Shown: positions 51,198 through 60,101 of the stretch, piece after piece
Layout of the letters: the number at the start of each line of letters is the position of its first letter
Numbering within the stretch: the first letter of the stretch is position 1
NCBI RefSeq assembly: GCF_014648635.1
Contig: NZ_BMRM01000015.1
Span: 62,001 to 126,000, forward strand
Direction of reading: 5' to 3'
Source of the DNA: Streptomyces cinerochromogenes
GTDB lineage: Bacteria; Actinomycetota; Actinomycetes; Streptomycetales; Streptomycetaceae
DNA: 64,000 nt
Program-made: the position numbers and the translations under genes
The notes under the pieces: generated by a model
Told to the model about the DNA's origin: nothing
Database searches by the model: none
What the model saw: the letters and a program-made list of their open reading frames with translations, nothing else

Positions 51198-53615
51198 TTA
51201 GACCTGTCTGGGGTGCGCCGCCCGCACCCGCCCGTGTGCCTCCTCACCTCCGTCGACGCTCCCACCGGCACCTTCGCCGACCTCTCCACCGACCTCTCCA
51301 CCGACCTCTCCACCAGCACCTTCGCCGGCGCCCTCCGTCACCTCCTCGAACACCGTCCCTCCTCCCGTTCGCGCGAGCAGGTACGCCTGCGCGTCGCCCA
51401 CGTGGAAGTACATGCCGTGCAGCTCCAACCGGCCCCTGTCCAGCGCCCGGGCGACCGGCGGGTGCGCCCGCAGGTGCTCCAGCTGCTGGACCACGTTGGT
51501 CAGGCAGAGCAGCTCCACCGCGTCCGCGGGGTCCCGCCCGGCCAGCCGGGCCCCGCTCCGGCCGTCGCCGGACATCCGGGCCAGGCTCGGCAGCCCGTGC
51601 CGCAGCCACCGCCGCAGCGGGGTCACCCCCTGCCCGGTCCCACCGGCCAGCAGTGCCTGCATCGCCCCGCACCCGGAGTGTCCGCAGACGGTGATGGAGC
51701 GCACCCCGAGCACCTCCACCGCGTACTCGATGGCGGCGGCCACCGAGTCGTCGCCGTGCTCCTCCTCCGGCGGCGGCACCAGGTTGCCGACGTTGCGGAC
51801 GACGAACAGGTCACCCGGACCACTGGCGGTGATCATCGACGTGACGAGCCGGGAGTCGGCGCAGGTGAGGAAGAGCTGGGACGGGCGCTGGCCCTCCCGG
51901 GCGAGCCGCGCCAGCTCCTCCCGCACCAGCGGTGCCGTGTTCCGCTGGAACGAGCTGATGCCACGGGCCAGTTCGTGGCCGGCCTCCTGGCCCGCCGGGG
52001 CGGCGGGGGCCGCGGTGAAGCACGCCTGGTGGTTGCGCCAGGGGGTCCAGGGGCGGCACCGGCACCCGGTGGCCGGGGCCCGCTCGGCGGTCCGGATTCC
52101 GCCGCGCCGGCCTGTCAGGTCGGCCGTGCCTCCCCGCGCGGTGTGGGCACTGCGCCAGTCCTGCAGTGACTCGTACGCCGCGTGGTCCATGAACGAACCG
52201 TCCAACTCCACCACGGCGTGCGCGCCTTGGGGTACGAGATGCAGGGCTCTGCTGAGCCTGGGCACCGCGAGGAAGGTCAACTGGCCTCGGACACGTACGT
52301 GATGGACTCCTTCCTTCTCCTCGTGGGTGATACGGGTGTGGGCGAGGCGGCGCAGGGCGAGGGCGACCGCCACGGCGACCCCGAGGAGCACGCCCTGCAG
52401 GACGCCGAGGAGCACCACGCCGAGTGTGGTCGCGGCGTAGACCGGCACTTCGCGGTGGCGCGTCACCGTGCGGATGTGGTGCAGGGACACCATCTGGATG
52501 CCGACGGCCATCACCAGGGCGGCGAGGGAGGCGAGCGGGATCTCCTCCAGGACCGGGACCATCAGCAGCGCGGCGACTACTACGAGAACGCCGTGCAGCA
52601 TCGTGGAGTTCCGGCTGAGCGCACCTGATTTCACATTCGCGGTACTGCGTACGGCCACCCCCGCGATCGGCAGTCCGCCGAGGGCACCGGAGACGATGTT
52701 GGCGGCGCCCTGGCCGAGCAGCTCGCGGTCCAGGTCGGAGCGGCCGAGGCGGGACTGCGGCCCGGGGCGGGCGGCGACCAGCTTGTCCACCGCCACCGCG
52801 CCGAGCAGCGACTGCACGCTGCACACCAGGGTCGTGGTGAGCACGGCGGCCGCGACGCCGAGTGCCGGGCCGTCGGGCAGTCCGGCCAGGGCGTGGCTGT
52901 GCCAGGAGGGCAGCTCGACCCGGGGCAGGGCCAGGCCCGCAAGGCCGGCGGTCGCGGCGGCTGCGGTGACGGCTACCAGGGCGGCCGGCACCCTGCGCAG
53001 CAGCCGCCCGGCGCGGCCGGGCAGGCGCGGCCAGGCCAGCAGCAGGGTCAGGGTGAGTGCGCTCATCGCCACGGCCGCCGGGTGCAGGTCGGCCAACTGG
53101 GCGGGCAGGTCGCGCAGGTTGGCGAGGACGGAGCTGTCGGGGCTGCCGCCGAGCACGATGTGCAGCTGTGCGACGGCGATGGTGATGCCGATGCCGGCGA
53201 GCATGCCGTGCACCACGGCCGGGCTGACCGCGAGTGCGCCGCGCGCCACCCGCAGACAGCCGAGGCCGAGCTGGGCGAGGCCGGCGAGGACGGTGATGCC
53301 GCAGGTCGCCCGCCAGCCGTAGCGGTGGATCAGGTCGGCGGTGACCACGGTGAGTCCGGCGGCCGGTCCGCTGACCTGGAGCGGGCAGCCGCCCAGCCGG
53401 CCGGCCATGATCCCGCCGACCGCGGCGGCGACGAGTCCCGCCTGGAGCGGGGCGCCGGTGGCGAGGGCGATGCCGAGGGAGAGCGGCAGGGCGATCAGGA
53501 AGACCGCGACGGCCGCGGACACGTCGGCGCCTGCCAGGGTGAAGCGGCGGCGCGCGGGTGCGGGGTCGTGCGGCGGGTGGGGGTGCTGGATGTGAGGGGG
53601 TGCGCAGGCTGACAT
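51198..53615 (-). CDS. SulP-type anion transporter fused to beta-carbonic anhydrase
   Basis: An 805-residue fusion. Residues 25-430 are a SulP permease with about ten or more membrane helices (AAVAVFLIALPLSLGIALAT, GPAAGLTVVTADLI, GHSGCGA is absent here). A STAS-like stretch (VRGQLTFLAVPRLSRALHLV, VVELDGSFMDHAAYESLQDW) follows at about 445-500. Residues 545-740 are a beta-carbonic anhydrase with the zinc ligands in CADSRL (about 583) and HSGCGAM (about 642). The tail is a Gly/Glu/Val repeat. Such fusions are thought to move bicarbonate in or out while the anhydrase interconverts CO2 and bicarbonate at the membrane. GGAGGAG precedes ATG 53615. Confidence 0.93.
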   Translation of the reverse strand: MSACAPPHIQHPHPPHDPAPARRRFTLAGADVSAAVAVFLIALPLSLGIALATGAPLQAGLVAAAVGGIMAGRLGGCPLQVSGPAAGLTVVTADLIHRYGWRATCGITVLAGLAQLGLGCLRVARGALAVSPAVVHGMLAGIGITIAVAQLHIVLGGSPDSSVLANLRDLPAQLADLHPAAVAMSALTLTLLLAWPRLPGRAGRLLRRVPAALVAVTAAAATAGLAGLALPRVELPSWHSHALAGLPDGPALGVAAAVLTTTLVCSVQSLLGAVAVDKLVAARPGPQSRLGRSDLDRELLGQGAANIVSGALGGLPIAGVAVRSTANVKSGALSRNSTMLHGVLVVVAALLMVPVLEEIPLASLAALVMAVGIQMVSLHHIRTVTRHREVPVYAATTLGVVLLGVLQGVLLGVAVAVALALRRLAHTRITHEEKEGVHHVRVRGQLTFLAVPRLSRALHLVPQGAHAVVELDGSFMDHAAYESLQDWRSAHTARGGTADLTGRRGGIRTAERAPATGCRCRPWTPWRNHQACFTAAPAAPAGQEAGHELARGISSFQRNTAPLVREELARLAREGQRPSQLFLTCADSRLVTSMITASGPGDLFVVRNVGNLVPPPEEEHGDDSVAAAIEYAVEVLGVRSITVCGHSGCGAMQALLAGGTGQGVTPLRRWLRHGLPSLARMSGDGRSGARLAGRDPADAVELLCLTNVVQQLEHLRAHPPVARALDRGRLELHGMYFHVGDAQAYLLARTGGGTVFEEVTEGAGEGAGGEVGGEVGGEVGEGAGGSVDGGEEAHGRVRAAHPRQV

Positions 53616-53955
53616 GTTCCCGTCTCCTCCGGGGCGGCGCGGTCGCGGACTGGGTGGGGGCCCGCGGCGATGGGCGGGCTCGGTCGCGGCCGTGGGTCAC
53701 GGCGTGCAGCGGCGGGATGGATCAACGCTCGGTAAAAGAACCGTAATGCCAAGTAAAGCTAGGGCATATCTTTTCGGGGCAAACGGGGCATGAGATCGCT
53801 CACTGGGGTGAAGCGAGCATTTCATCGGCTTGTCGTACTAATTCCTTCTCGGTCCCGTGGGACCTTGGCCGCGCTGCCGGTAGGAGCCCGGCACATCACC
53901 ACAGAACGGCCCTCGTCAGCGTGTGCCTGAGTAGAAGGAAGAAGGTGGGCGGAAC
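53616..53955. other. Intergenic region with promoters
   Basis: A 340-bp divergent region, AT-richer around 53740-53860, with an imperfect hairpin TCGCTCAC / GTGAAGCGA near 53795. It should contain the promoters of the transporter and lipoprotein genes. No gene is seen. Confidence 0.4.
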
Positions 53956-55221
53956 ATGGCCGCCACCCAGAGGATCGCCGTCGGCGCCATGGTCGCCGCG
54001 GCCTGTGCGGCGTCGCTCGCCGGTTGCGCGAGCGACTCCAGCGGCACGAAGGAAGGGGCGCCCGGCCCGGAGCAGGGGGCGCCCGCGCCGGGCAGCGTGC
54101 TGCGGCTGATCGGCGACGGATCCACCGCGTACACCGGATCCCAGCCGCATCTGCCCAGGCCCGAGCGCCTGAGCCCCGGTCAGAAGCCCCCGCAGTTCGT
54201 CGTGTTCTCGTGGGACGGCGCGGGCGAGGACAGCCAGAGGCTGTTCTCGCACTTCCGCAAGGTCGCCAAGGAGAACAACGCGACGATGACGTACTTCCTC
54301 AGCGGCGTGTACGTGCTGCCGAAGGAGAAACGCGACCTGTACAAGCCGCCCCAGCACGACCCGGGCAGTTCCGACATCGGCTTCAACGACGAGCAGGGCA
54401 TCACCGACACCCTGAAGCAGGTCCGGCTGGCCTGGCTGGAGGGCAACGAGATCGGCACCCACTTCAACGGCCACTTCTGCGGACCCGACGGCGGGGTCGG
54501 CACCTGGTCGGTGGACGAGTGGGAGAGCGAGGTCGCCCAGGCCAAGGAGTTCGTGAAGTCCTGGAAGACCAACACCGGCATGAAGCAGGCGACTCCGCTG
54601 CCCTTCGACTACGACAAGGAGCTGATCGGCGCCCGCACCCCCTGCCTGGAAGGGCAGAAGAACTTCGTGAAGGCCGCCCGCCGGCTCGGCTTCCGCTACG
54701 ACTCCAGCGGAGTCAACGACCAGGTGTGGCCCAAGAAGAAGGAGGGACTGTGGGACCTGTCGATGCAGCTGGTGCCCTTCCCGGGCCACACCTATGAGCA
54801 GCTGACCATGGACTACAACTTCATGGTCAACCAGTCCGGCACCGAGACCCAGGGCGACCCCGACAAGTTCGACTACTGGGGCGACCAGATGCGCGACGGC
54901 CTCCTCAAGGGCTTCTACCGCGCCTACGACGGCAACCGCGCGCCTCTGATCATCGGCAACCACTTCGAGTCCTGGAACGGCGGCACCTACATGCGTGCCG
55001 TCGAAGAGGTGGTGAAGGAGGTGTGCAACAAGCCTGAGGTGCGCTGCGTCTCCTTCCGCCAGCTGGCCGACTGGCTGGACGCCCAGGACCCGAAGACCCT
55101 GGCGAAGCTGCGCACCCTGGAGGTCGGTGAGGCACCCCGGCAGGGTTGGGCGTCCTTCCTCTCCGGCCGCCCGGCTCCGGCGCCCAAGGGCGTGCCCGGG
55201 GCGCCGGCGGACAAGGCGTAA
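53956..55221 (+). CDS. Polysaccharide-deacetylase-like lipoprotein
   Basis: A 421-residue exported lipoprotein. The signal peptide ends in the lipobox SLAGC (Cys near residue 24), followed by a Gly/Pro/Ala linker. The main domain (60-370) resembles a carbohydrate esterase 4/NodB-like barrel: FVVFSWDGAGED at the first strand, ATMTYFLSGVYVLP, NEIGTHFNGHFCG with the metal-ligand His pair, and PLIIGNHFESWNGG with a later His. The first motif lacks the second Asp of the usual TFDD, so activity is uncertain. It may act on cell-surface polysaccharide. ATG 53956 is preceded by AAGGAAGAAGG. It is convergent with the ATPase gene. Confidence 0.82.
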   Translation: MAATQRIAVGAMVAAACAASLAGCASDSSGTKEGAPGPEQGAPAPGSVLRLIGDGSTAYTGSQPHLPRPERLSPGQKPPQFVVFSWDGAGEDSQRLFSHFRKVAKENNATMTYFLSGVYVLPKEKRDLYKPPQHDPGSSDIGFNDEQGITDTLKQVRLAWLEGNEIGTHFNGHFCGPDGGVGTWSVDEWESEVAQAKEFVKSWKTNTGMKQATPLPFDYDKELIGARTPCLEGQKNFVKAARRLGFRYDSSGVNDQVWPKKKEGLWDLSMQLVPFPGHTYEQLTMDYNFMVNQSGTETQGDPDKFDYWGDQMRDGLLKGFYRAYDGNRAPLIIGNHFESWNGGTYMRAVEEVVKEVCNKPEVRCVSFRQLADWLDAQDPKTLAKLRTLEVGEAPRQGWASFLSGRPAPAPKGVPGAPADKA

Positions 55222-55255
55222 TCGCGGACCGGCGTCAGACCGGGCCGGGCCGGCG

Positions 55256-56236
55256 TCAGGCCGGCGTCGCCACGCTCTCGCCGAGCACGAAATGGGGGTC
55301 GACCTGCGCCGCCAGGTCGACCCCGGTGCGCTCGTTGCCCCAGGACTCGGCGTTCTTCAGGTGGAAGTGCACCATCTGGCGGGTGTACCGCTCCCAGTCG
55401 CGCCGCTCGTAGGTGGCGTCGACGGTGGCTCGAAGCGTCGCCAGGGCGCAGGCGGTGGCCTCTTCCAGGAGCTCGAACCGGGGCGGGCGGCCCTTCTCCA
55501 TGGCGCGCACCCAGTCCGAGCGCCCGACCGTCACGAGCAGGTCGTCGCCGACCTCCGCGCGCAGGAAGTCGATGTCGTCCGGCTCCTGGATCTTGTTGCC
55601 GACGACCCGCAGGGACACGCCGAAGTCGCGGGCGTACTCCTTGTACTGCCGGTAGACGGAGACCCCCTTCCGGGTCGGCTCTGCGACGAGGAACGTCATG
55701 TCGAACCGGGTGAACATGCCGGAGGCGAAGGAGTCCGAACCTGCCGTCATGTCGACCACCACGTACTCGTCGGGGCCGTCGACGAGGTGGTTCAGGAACA
55801 GCTCCACCGCTCCCGTCTTGGAGTGGTAGCAGGCGACCCCCAGGTCGGCGTCCGTGAAGGTGCCCGTGACCATCAAACGGACGGCGCCGCCGTCGAGTTC
55901 CACCGGGCGCGCGCAGGCGTCGTAGACCGGGTTGGGCTCGCGCACCCGCACCAGTCGCGAGCCCTCGCCGGGCGGGGTGGTCTTGATCATCGTCGCGGCC
56001 GAGGCGATGCGCGGGTTGCTGCCGCGCAGGTACTCCTTGATCAGCGGGAGCTGTCCGCCCATCGCGGGCAGCGCCGCGACCTCCTCCTCGCCGAGGCCGA
56101 GCGCGGGACCGAGGTGCTGGTTGATGTCCGCGTCGATGGCGACCACCGGGGCGCCGGCGGCTGCCAGATGGCGGATGAACAGGGACGAGAGCGTGGTCTT
56201 GCCGCTGCCGCCCTTCCCGACGAAAGCAATTTTCAT
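55256..56236 (-). CDS. CooC/MinD-like P-loop ATPase
   Basis: A 326-residue SIMIBI-class ATPase. The deviant Walker A VGKGGSGKTTLSSLF is at residues 6-20, VVAIDADINQHLG is switch I and VVVDMTAGSDSFASG is the Walker B and switch II. VVGNKIQEPDDIDF is the nucleotide base motif. The class includes CooC (nickel insertion) and MinD/ParA; the pattern DADINQHLG is most like CooC-type maturation factors but no metal enzyme gene is close. The start at 56236 is eight bases after TACGCT and lacks a ribosome site. It is divergent from the Fic-like gene. Confidence 0.85.
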   Translation of the reverse strand: MKIAFVGKGGSGKTTLSSLFIRHLAAAGAPVVAIDADINQHLGPALGLGEEEVAALPAMGGQLPLIKEYLRGSNPRIASAATMIKTTPPGEGSRLVRVREPNPVYDACARPVELDGGAVRLMVTGTFTDADLGVACYHSKTGAVELFLNHLVDGPDEYVVVDMTAGSDSFASGMFTRFDMTFLVAEPTRKGVSVYRQYKEYARDFGVSLRVVGNKIQEPDDIDFLRAEVGDDLLVTVGRSDWVRAMEKGRPPRFELLEEATACALATLRATVDATYERRDWERYTRQMVHFHLKNAESWGNERTGVDLAAQVDPHFVLGESVATPA

Positions 56237-56324
56237 GTTCACCAAGCGTAGTCGGCCCATAGCTGTACGTGTCACGAGAACGTGAAGAAGACCACTCCTT
56301 CGTGGGGTCGGCCGGTGGGGTGCG

Positions 56325-56330
56325 TAGTGT
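56325..56330 (+). promoter_or_regulatory. Leaderless -10 element of the Fic-like gene
   Basis: TAGTGT stands seven bases before ATG 56338. Confidence 0.45.
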
Positions 56331-56337
56331 CGTACTC

Positions 56338-57162
56338 ATGAGTACGACAGGCGCGACCGCCGACCCTCTCGCTGCTCTGGGTTCGCTGCCCGGCGTGGCC
56401 GAGTCCGTTGAGTCCGTGCGCAAGGCCGTGGACCGGGTCTACGGGCACCGGATCATGCGGCGCCGCAGCAACGCGATCACCTCCGAGGCCGCCCTGCGCG
56501 GCGCCCGCGGCTCGGCGGCGTTGTCCGGCGCGGACTGGGCCCTGGAGGAGGTGCGCCGGCGCTCCGACTTCGGTGCCGACCCCGAGGCCCGCGTCGTGGG
56601 CGCGGCCCTGCGGCTCGGCGCCGAGGCGGGGCAGCTGCTGTCCATCTGGCGCCAGTCGCCGCTGCGGGTACTGGCCCGGCTGCACCTGGTGGCCGCCGCG
56701 AGCGGTGACGACCAGGTCGGCAGGCCGCGCCAGGCCGGCGAGCCGGTGGACGAGCCCTTGATCGAGCTGCCGTTGCCGCGGGCCGACGAGGTCTCGGGCC
56801 GGCTGGAGGGGCTGGCGGACCTGATCATCGCCGGTACCTCCGCGCCCGCGCTGGTGACGGCCGCCGTGGTCCACGGTGAACTCCTCGCGCTGCGTCCCTT
56901 CACGTCCCACAACGGTCTCGTCGCGCGCGCGGCCGAGCGGATCGTGCTGATCGGCAGCGGCCTGGACCCGAAGGCGATCTGCCCGGCCGAGGTCGGCCAC
57001 GCCGAACTGGGCCGCGCCGCCTACCTGGCGGCTCTGGACGGGTACGTCTCCGGCACGCCCGAGGGCATGGCGGCCTGGATCGCCCACTGCGGCCGGGCGG
57101 TGGAGCTGGGCGTACGCGAGTCGACCGCGGTGTGTGAGGCGCTGCAGCGCGGCGCGGCCTGA
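56338..57162 (+). CDS. Degenerate Fic-domain protein
   Basis: A 274-residue helical protein. HGELLALRPFTSHNGLVARAAE at about residues 180-200 aligns with the Fic catalytic loop HPFxxGNGRxxR, but the catalytic His is replaced by Arg and GNGR by HNGL, so AMP transfer is unlikely. The early part EAALRGARGSAALSGADWALEE resembles the Fic inhibitory-type helices (S/TxxxE/G), here with the Ser and Gly of RSSxSSxxLEG-like features. The helical core is otherwise kept. It may be a binding protein or pseudo-enzyme. It starts leaderless, is divergent from the ATPase, and is followed by a terminator with a 12-bp stem. Confidence 0.7.
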   Translation: MSTTGATADPLAALGSLPGVAESVESVRKAVDRVYGHRIMRRRSNAITSEAALRGARGSAALSGADWALEEVRRRSDFGADPEARVVGAALRLGAEAGQLLSIWRQSPLRVLARLHLVAAASGDDQVGRPRQAGEPVDEPLIELPLPRADEVSGRLEGLADLIIAGTSAPALVTAAVVHGELLALRPFTSHNGLVARAAERIVLIGSGLDPKAICPAEVGHAELGRAAYLAALDGYVSGTPEGMAAWIAHCGRAVELGVRESTAVCEALQRGAA

Positions 57163-57202
57163 GGGGGTGTCCGGAGAGCGGCCAGGGCTCCGGAAAAGGG
57201 TT

Positions 57203-57230
57203 GCGGCGGTACGAATGCTCGTACCGCCGC
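57203..57230 (+). terminator. Terminator after the Fic-like gene
   Basis: A perfect 12-bp stem and four-base loop lie 41 bp after the stop. Confidence 0.75.
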
Positions 57231-57572
57231 TGGCATGCTCACCGAGTTACCAAGCGTCCTCGATATGCGCCCATCAGGTCGGGGTGCTTTGCCCGTCACC
57301 TGGTGCGGCTGGCCCGTAATCGACGGGTCGACGTCGCGTGGGTGCCCGGTGTTCATGCGGGGTCCGTGGGGCCAAGTGCGTAGTGGTAGGGGATCCTCTC
57401 GGATGTCCTTTGGTCTCGCGGGCCTACGTTCTTTGTACCGCGAGCCGGGAGGAAGCGGAACCCCAGCCCACACTTCTTTACTTTCAGGTTCAAACGAGAT
57501 GAAACCGGCACTGTCCGGGCCGGCGACGTTCGGGGGCGGCGTTCGGGTCGCCGGCGTGCGGGCCGGCACGGT
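57231..57572. other. Intergenic region of unknown content
   Basis: A 340-bp convergent gap with an AT-richer part at 57470-57510. Frames of over 60 codons exist but none has normal codon use or a ribosome site. I see no gene. Confidence 0.4.
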
Positions 57573-58391
57573 TCAGACGGTGCCCCTGCGCCGACTGGCG
57601 TACCAGACGAGGCCGGCGGTCGCCGCCGCCGCTCCCACGGCCGCCGCCGCGACCAGGGCCGGGCGGGGCGGGACGGAGAACGCGGGGAGCCGCTTCTTGA
57701 GCGGGACCGGTCGGCGGAAGGCCAGGACCGGCCACCCGCGCGTGACCGCCTCGCGGCGCAGGGCGCGGTCCGGGTTCACCGCGTGCGGGTGCCCGACCGC
57801 CTGGAGCATCGGCAGGTCGGTCGCCGAGTCGCTGTAGGCGTAGCAGCGGTCGAGGTCGTAGCCCTCGGACGCGGCCAGTTCCCTGACGGCCTCGGCCTTG
57901 GTCGGGCCGTAGGCGTAGTACTCCACCTCCCCGGTGAAGCAGCCGTCCTCGCCGACGACCATGCGGGTGGCGACCACCCGGTCCGCGCCGAGCAGCTCGC
58001 CGATCGGCTCGACCACCTCCGCGCCGGAGGTGGACACGATGACCACGTCCCGGCCTGCCGCGTGGTGCTCCTCGATGAGGGAGGCGGCCTCGTCGTAGAT
58101 GATCGGGTCGATCAGCTCGTGCAGGGTCTCGGCGACGATCTCCCGCACCTGCTGGACGTTCCAGCCACGGCACAGTGCGGAGAGGTACTCGCGCATCCGC
58201 TCCATCTGGTCGTGGTCCATGCCGCCGACGAGGAAGACGAACTGGGCGTATGCGGTGCGCAGAGCGGCCCTGCGGTTGATCAGCCCGCCTTGGTAGAAGG
58301 ACTTGCTGAAGGTGAGGGTGCTCGACTTCGCAATGACCGTCTTGTCCAGGTCAAAGAAGGCCGCTGCGCGGGGCAAGGAGTGGTTTTCCAC
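57573..58391 (-). CDS. HAD-IB family phosphatase with C-terminal membrane anchor
   Basis: A 272-residue HAD-superfamily hydrolase. Motif I is AAFFDLDKTVIAKS (FDLDxT), motif II VIVSTSGAEVV, motif III GPTKAEAVRE with Lys, and motif IV YSDSATDLPML. The last 30 residues (ALVAAAAVGAAAATAGLVWY) are a membrane helix with a basic end. GTG 58391 is chosen over ATG 58403 because TATGCT stands seven bases upstream of it and no ribosome site exists for either. In M. tuberculosis the corresponding gene Rv3661 sits beside ssd with the 6C RNA in between; the same order is seen here. Confidence 0.9.
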   Translation of the reverse strand: MENHSLPRAAAFFDLDKTVIAKSSTLTFSKSFYQGGLINRRAALRTAYAQFVFLVGGMDHDQMERMREYLSALCRGWNVQQVREIVAETLHELIDPIIYDEAASLIEEHHAAGRDVVIVSTSGAEVVEPIGELLGADRVVATRMVVGEDGCFTGEVEYYAYGPTKAEAVRELAASEGYDLDRCYAYSDSATDLPMLQAVGHPHAVNPDRALRREAVTRGWPVLAFRRPVPLKKRLPAFSVPPRPALVAAAAVGAAAATAGLVWYASRRRGTV

Positions 58392-58398
58392 GCCCCTG

Positions 58399-58404
58399 AG
58401 CATA
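58399..58404 (-). promoter_or_regulatory. Leaderless -10 element of the HAD gene
   Basis: TATGCT on the minus strand stands seven bases before GTG 58391. Confidence 0.45.
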
Positions 58405-58474
58405 GGCGCCCACCATTCGGCGTAAGGTGGGGCGCGTGGGTTTGCCTGAGAGGGCTCTCGGGTACACCATGGAA

Positions 58475-58575
58475 GTCACGGATCGTTCGCGACCGTGCTA
58501 ACCCGGTCCGACTCCTCCCCCCCCGAGTCGGCCGTGGGGACGACCCCCGCTCTCCCCCCCGGCGGGGGTCGTCGC
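58475..58575 (+). ncRNA. 6C-type small RNA
   Basis: Two consecutive hairpins carry long cytosine runs in their loops: a 7-bp stem 58508-58514/58525-58531 with eight C, and an 11-bp stem 58539-58549/58563-58573 with seven C. This is the hallmark of the actinobacterial 6C RNA. The position between an HAD phosphatase and ssd is where this RNA lies in mycobacteria (between Rv3660c and Rv3661). A TTGCCT (58442) and TACACCAT (58463) pair may be its promoter. The ends are estimates. Confidence 0.75.
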
Positions 58576-58752
58576 ATGTCCGGGTGGGTTTTCTCGCTTC
58601 TCCCCTTTCTTCCCGCGGTCGTACGGCCGGCGGCGTGCCGCCGTGACCGCGCCTTCGGCATGCCCATGATCCGCTACTGCGTGTAATCACCAGACTGCTC
58701 TCTGGAAGTCGCACACGGATCGGTACAGGGGTCACCGGTATGGGTGACGGAG

Positions 58753-58799
58753 ATATTCACAGGGCCCGGGCTGTCCACAGTTTTCCACCAAGATCCACA
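58753..58799 (+). promoter_or_regulatory. Cluster of DnaA-box-like 9-mers
   Basis: CTGTCCACA (58771), TTTTCCACC (58781) and AGATCCACA (58791) follow at exact 10-bp steps, with ATATTCACA at 58753. The first differs by one base from the streptomycete DnaA box TTGTCCACA. They lie about 200 bp upstream of ssd. The rest of 58580-58994 shows no gene. Confidence 0.45.
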
Positions 58800-58994
58800 T
58801 CATTTCGCGGATCCCTGCACCGTGATTCCAGTGCACTCCCGCCGCGGCGAGTTCATGGCCGGTTCTGATTGCCGGAGTGCCTATGGCCGGTTCCTGCCGG
58901 CCGTTCATATGGAGGCCGCTCGCCGGTTCTCCACACCGTGGGGAATCGCGTGGCCGCGAGGGCTTCCCGGCCCACGCAGCGAAGGGGGAACACC

Positions 58995-60101
58995 ATGACC
59001 GGAACCATCACCCACGACCCGCCGCCCGGCTCGGCGGAGCGGCCCGGACAGCCGCTCATCGTCACCGAGGACGCCGTACTCCTGGACGATCTGCTGCGCC
59101 TGTGCGCCGCGGCGGGCGCCACTCCCGAGGTTCGTCACGGCGTACCGGAATCCGGCGACGGCTGGGCGGCCGCCCCGCTCGTCCTCATCGGTGACGACGC
59201 CGCCCGCCGGGTGCGCGGGGTCGCCCGCCGGCCCGGTGTGGTGCTGGTGGGCCGCGACCAGGACGACTCGGGGGTGTGGAAACGAGCCGTCGAGATCGGC
59301 GCCGACCACGTCCTGATGCTCCCCGACGGCGAGGCGTGGCTGGTCGACCGCATCGCCGACGTCGCGGAGGGCATCGGCCGCCCGGCACTCACCGTCGGGG
59401 TGATCGGCGGTCGGGGTGGCGCCGGCGCGTCCACGCTCGCGTGCGCGCTCGCCGTCACCTCCGCGCGCGAGGGATTGCGCACCCTCCTTGTGGACGCCGA
59501 TCCGCTCGGAGGCGGACTCGACGTACTCCTCGGCGGCGAGAGCGCCGAAGGACTGCGCTGGCCCGCCTTCGCCGCCTCCCGCGGCCGGGTCGGCGGCGGC
59601 GCCCTGGAGGAGTCGCTGCCCGAACTGCACTCCCTGCGGCTGCTCAGCTGGGACCGCGGCGACTGCGTGGCCGTTCCGGCTGCCGCGGTCCGCGCGGTGC
59701 TGGCCGCCGCCCGGCGGCGCGGCGGCACGGTCGTGGTCGACCTGCCCCGCCGGCTCGACGACGGGGTCGCCGAAGTCCTCGCCCAGCTCGACCTCGCCCT
59801 GCTCGTCGTCCCGGCCGAACTGCGGGCGCTCGCCGCCGCGGGCCGTGTCGCCTCCGCCGTCGGCATGGTCGTACGCGACCTGCGGGTGGCGGTCCGCGGA
59901 CCGTACGCACCCGGCCTGGACGGCCACGAGGTGGCCCGGCTGCTCGGCCTGCCGCTGGCCGGCGAGGTGCCCGTCGAACCGGCGCTGCTGCGCCCGCGGG
60001 GTGGTGCGAAACCCCCGGGAGCGACGGGGCGCGGTCCGCTCGCCCGCTTCTGCGGGAACTTCTGGGAGCGCGCACTGGTCGAGGCGGGAGGCATCCGATG
60101 A
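58995..60101 (+). CDS. ssd: Septum-site-determining protein Ssd (MinD/CpaE-like)
   Basis: A 368-residue MinD-superfamily protein that heads a Tad pilus operon. Residues 1-130 are a receiver-like domain as in CpaE (QPLIVTEDAVLLDDLLRLCA). Residues 133-330 form a P-loop domain with VIGGRGGAGASTLACALA; here the usual GKT Lys pattern is replaced by GGAGAST, which is normal for Ssd. VDADPLGGGLDVLLGG is switch I. The role is control of septation or of pilus localisation. GGGGGAA precedes ATG 58995. It overlaps tadA by four bases. A 6C RNA and DnaA-like boxes lie upstream. Confidence 0.9.
   Translation: MTGTITHDPPPGSAERPGQPLIVTEDAVLLDDLLRLCAAAGATPEVRHGVPESGDGWAAAPLVLIGDDAARRVRGVARRPGVVLVGRDQDDSGVWKRAVEIGADHVLMLPDGEAWLVDRIADVAEGIGRPALTVGVIGGRGGAGASTLACALAVTSAREGLRTLLVDADPLGGGLDVLLGGESAEGLRWPAFAASRGRVGGGALEESLPELHSLRLLSWDRGDCVAVPAAAVRAVLAAARRRGGTVVVDLPRRLDDGVAEVLAQLDLALLVVPAELRALAAAGRVASAVGMVVRDLRVAVRGPYAPGLDGHEVARLLGLPLAGEVPVEPALLRPRGGAKPPGATGRGPLARFCGNFWERALVEAGGIR

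Noticed and set aside
57235..57837. Plus-strand frame between the Fic-like and HAD genes
   Set aside because: It has no ribosome site, codon use is abnormal and it runs antisense into the HAD gene.
58753..58799. Replication origin
   Set aside because: Only four DnaA-like boxes are present, without dnaA or dnaN nearby; the streptomycete oriC carries many more boxes.
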